9,380 nucleotides of DNA, from assembly GCA_947464515.1 (NCBI GenBank), contig CANHXF010000051.1, forward strand, positions 1 through 9,380. Reading direction: 5' to 3'. Source of the stretch: Flavobacteriales bacterium. Lineage in GTDB: Bacteria; Bacteroidota; Bacteroidia; NS11-12g; UBA955. The notes beneath the pieces were generated by a model. The model was not told where the DNA came from and did not search any database. It saw nothing but the letters and a program-made list of their open reading frames with translations. Every line of letters begins with the position of its first letter. Positions within the stretch are counted from its first letter, which is position 1. The translations under genes and the position numbers were made by a program. Shown piece by piece: positions 7,504 through 9,380 of the stretch.

Positions 7504-8718
7504 TCAACGTTGAAATAATTGGCCCACTTGAAGTTCTGTGACCAACAATTTATGATCCGATGGCACCTCTTTGATACTTCTATAGCTCACGGCTCTCATC
7601 GGATTATCGAAAAGAAGATAATCAATTCTGAAACTTGGCATGGAACCTTTGTACGTTGTCTCCAAACCCCGGCCCGCCTCAACAAATGCATCGCGCATGC
7701 CAGCACTCAACTGACGATAACTGTAACTCACCGGAATGTCATTGAAATCACCGCAAATCACCTTCGGAAAATCACAATCCAAAACACTTTGTTTTACGAT
7801 CCCTACTTGCTGCGCCCTCCTTTGATAACCCAATCTCAAACGCGTAATGATGCCCTTCGACCCTTCCATATCGATTTCCTTTTGCTGGGTTTGCTTTTGC
7901 ATCACCTCATAATCTTTCTTCGCAAATCGAAACGATTGAAGATGGAGATTATAAATTCGAATCCTTGCATTGCGTAAAAATTTATATTCCGATGGGATTT
8001 CAATATCAACCCACATCGCCATATTGCCCGTATTCGCACCCAACGAAAGCGGCTTCCATCGCTTAATGAGATATTTACTCAGCACAATCATCCCATAAGG
8101 ACGTCGGTCACTCAATGTATAAGTCTGTGAATAATCAAATCCACCCTCCGCCTTTAAAAACCTTGCCAATGCCTTTAATCCACCCGCCTTGGCATACACC
8201 TCCTGCAAGCAAACAACATCGGCGTTTTCGGCTTTTAAAACACGCAAAAATGAATCCATAGCGGGCATATACTCTGTGTTCACAATGTCCAACGACGATT
8301 CGTTTTGATACAAGCCAAACAACTGCGCATTGTATGTAATTACCTTCAACAACTTGGCATTCATATCCAACATTTCTTTGTCGATAGGACCGCCACCATC
8401 CTCCTTGTCCTCTTTTCCGTTTGATACGTTTACTGCGCCCTTGGCACCCGCATTTTCATCGTTCCATTGAATGTATAAACTCGCTTGGCCAAGATTAAGT
8501 AACAAACAAGATAGAGCGAATAAACTACGCCATTTGCCCTGAACCAACCAATAAATAAAGAAAAGAACCATCAAGACAAAAAATACGGGAAACGCTAAGC
8601 CCAAAAGGGGTAACCAAGAATTGGTTTCTGGAGAAATTGTAGGCACAAACCCAGACAACATCAGCAAAATAGCCAATACAATTGTGGCCGGAAATGCGAT
8701 GATGTTAATCAGTTTCAT
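7504..8718 (-). CDS. Membrane-anchored endonuclease/exonuclease/phosphatase-family protein
   Basis: A 404-residue membrane protein with a C-terminal EEP-fold metal-dependent phosphoesterase domain. Hydrophobic segments at about 4-26, 37-60 and 65-84 suggest three membrane helices, followed by a Gly/Asp/Lys-rich linker (about 88-118). The EEP domain (about 124-395) keeps all expected residues: N130, E173 (CLQEVY), H259 (NLHL), D324 and N326 (GDFND), D366 (RIDYL), and D388-H389 (SDH). Family knowledge: relatives cleave nucleic acids, inositol phosphates or sphingomyelin, so the substrate cannot be assigned. Three helices after a short start would put the catalytic domain outside the cytoplasm if the N-terminus is inside; this is inference. 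The ATG overlaps the rhomboid stop as ATGA, so the two genes are translationally coupled. No terminator is obvious after its stop. Confidence 0.92.
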   Translation of the reverse strand: MKLINIIAFPATIVLAILLMLSGFVPTISPETNSWLPLLGLAFPVFFVLMVLFFIYWLVQGKWRSLFALSCLLLNLGQASLYIQWNDENAGAKGAVNVSNGKEDKEDGGGPIDKEMLDMNAKLLKVITYNAQLFGLYQNESSLDIVNTEYMPAMDSFLRVLKAENADVVCLQEVYAKAGGLKALARFLKAEGGFDYSQTYTLSDRRPYGMIVLSKYLIKRWKPLSLGANTGNMAMWVDIEIPSEYKFLRNARIRIYNLHLQSFRFAKKDYEVMQKQTQQKEIDMEGSKGIITRLRLGYQRRAQQVGIVKQSVLDCDFPKVICGDFNDIPVSYSYRQLSAGMRDAFVEAGRGLETTYKGSMPSFRIDYLLFDNPMRAVSYRSIKEVPSDHKLLVTELQVGQLFQR

Positions 8719-9380
8719 TGGTCTTGGCTGGCTTTAAAGAGTGTTTCCTTTTCCTTTTGAGTAAGATTACTATATCCCACTTGGGAGATTTTATCTAAAA
8801 TCTCATTGACAACTTCTTCCGAGGGATTTGCGGATTTTCTGTTTTTCGAAACTACATCATTGTGGGTTCGATACACCCGCATACTTGGATTTTTTCTCTC
8901 TTTTTGGGTAAATATCGATGCGATTCTTGCGCCCAATCCAGAAAAGCCATCCATCGTCGACACCAAAAAATCGCCTTTTAGGACCCCAAAGGCATAGAGG
9001 GTTCCCCATACCAATCCCCCAATATGAGCAGCATAACCACCCACGTTATTGTCGCCAAAGATGCCTAACACATCCAACACGACTTTCACCGCAACAATCC
9101 ATCGGATTTCTACTTCTATCAGAGCAAAGAGGAAAAGTCGATACCGCGGCGTAAAGATGGCTGTAGCCAATACAACTGCAGATACCCCAGCCGAGGCGCC
9201 GAGTGTATTCTCAGGGAAATATGTCGCACCAGGAACCTCAAAGAAAACCAACGCCGAATAGAACAATTGTATGAACAGCGCGCCAAAAAGACCGCCAAAA
9301 ACAAAGAGCTTCCAGATATGCTGACGGCCCACCAAATCCTCCAAAATCACACCCACAAAATAGAGCCACAGCATGTTGCC
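8715..9380 (-). CDS. Rhomboid-family intramembrane serine protease, 5' end cut by window edge
   Basis: The C-terminal 221 residues of a rhomboid protease, which cleaves substrates within the membrane. The frame runs off the window; the first visible residues GNMLWLYFVG match the conserved HxxxN helix, so the Met at 9374 is internal and the N-terminal helix is missing. Counting from that Met, the catalytic Ser is S61 in GASAG (59-63) and the catalytic His is H117 in YAAHIGG. Hydrophobic helices surround these motifs up to about residue 133. A soluble tail follows, ending in a conserved module at about 186-216 (NEILDKISQVGY...LFKAS), which I believe is DUF6576, typical of Bacteroidota rhomboids. 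Its stop overlaps the start of the EEP gene by 4 bp. From memory, rhomboid and EEP genes are often adjacent in this phylum, near mutL; that cannot be seen here. Confidence 0.95.
   Translation of the reverse strand, partial: GNMLWLYFVGVILEDLVGRQHIWKLFVFGGLFGALFIQLFYSALVFFEVPGATYFPENTLGASAGVSAVVLATAIFTPRYRLFLFALIEVEIRWIVAVKVVLDVLGIFGDNNVGGYAAHIGGLVWGTLYAFGVLKGDFLVSTMDGFSGLGARIASIFTQKERKNPSMRVYRTHNDVVSKNRKSANPSEEVVNEILDKISQVGYSNLTQKEKETLFKASQDQ

Noticed and set aside
7519..7977. 152-codon open frame on the + strand opposite the EEP gene
   Set aside because: It lies wholly antisense to a conserved enzyme domain and its translation shows no domain or promoter signal.

Overview
The window looks like an ordinary chromosomal segment of a Bacteroidota bacterium (order not determinable by eye). 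The evidence is a CarboxypepD_reg-like/DUF5686 outer-membrane-type protein, a rhomboid protease with the soluble tail common in that phylum, a membrane-anchored EEP-family hydrolase directly after the rhomboid, a TAnnTTTG-type -7 box before metK, and no convincing Shine-Dalgarno sites. No RNA genes, CRISPR array, insertion sequence with terminal repeats, or phage genes were seen.

Layout. On the + strand, from the left edge: a large DUF5686 surface protein gene (36-2651), a 132-bp AT-rich spacer with a perfect 6-bp inverted repeat, an AAA ATPase/DUF4143 gene (2784-4088), and a short broken copy of the 3' part of the first gene (about 4109-4236). On the - strand, converging on these and read from the right edge: a rhomboid protease gene cut by the window end (8715-9380), an EEP-family hydrolase overlapping it by 4 bp (7504-8718), then metK (6137-7396) and glmS (4255-6096), which are 40 bp apart and probably co-transcribed from a promoter just upstream of metK.

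Function. metK (S-adenosylmethionine synthesis) and glmS (glucosamine-6-phosphate synthesis for peptidoglycan and lipopolysaccharide) are core housekeeping genes and appear intact, with all recognisable catalytic residues. The rhomboid/EEP pair is a translationally coupled membrane gene pair. The DUF5686 protein is probably exported and outer-membrane associated; its role is unknown.

The most informative part is 2650-4255. The AT-richer ATPase gene sits between an intact DUF5686 gene and a fossil of a second DUF5686 gene. The fossil aligns without gaps to two blocks of the intact gene, and exactly 300 bp (100 codons) is missing between them, at a short shared sequence. It ends in a hairpin that lies just past the glmS stop codon. 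This records duplication, decay and probable insertion rather than a new functional system; I do not see a convincing undescribed system here.
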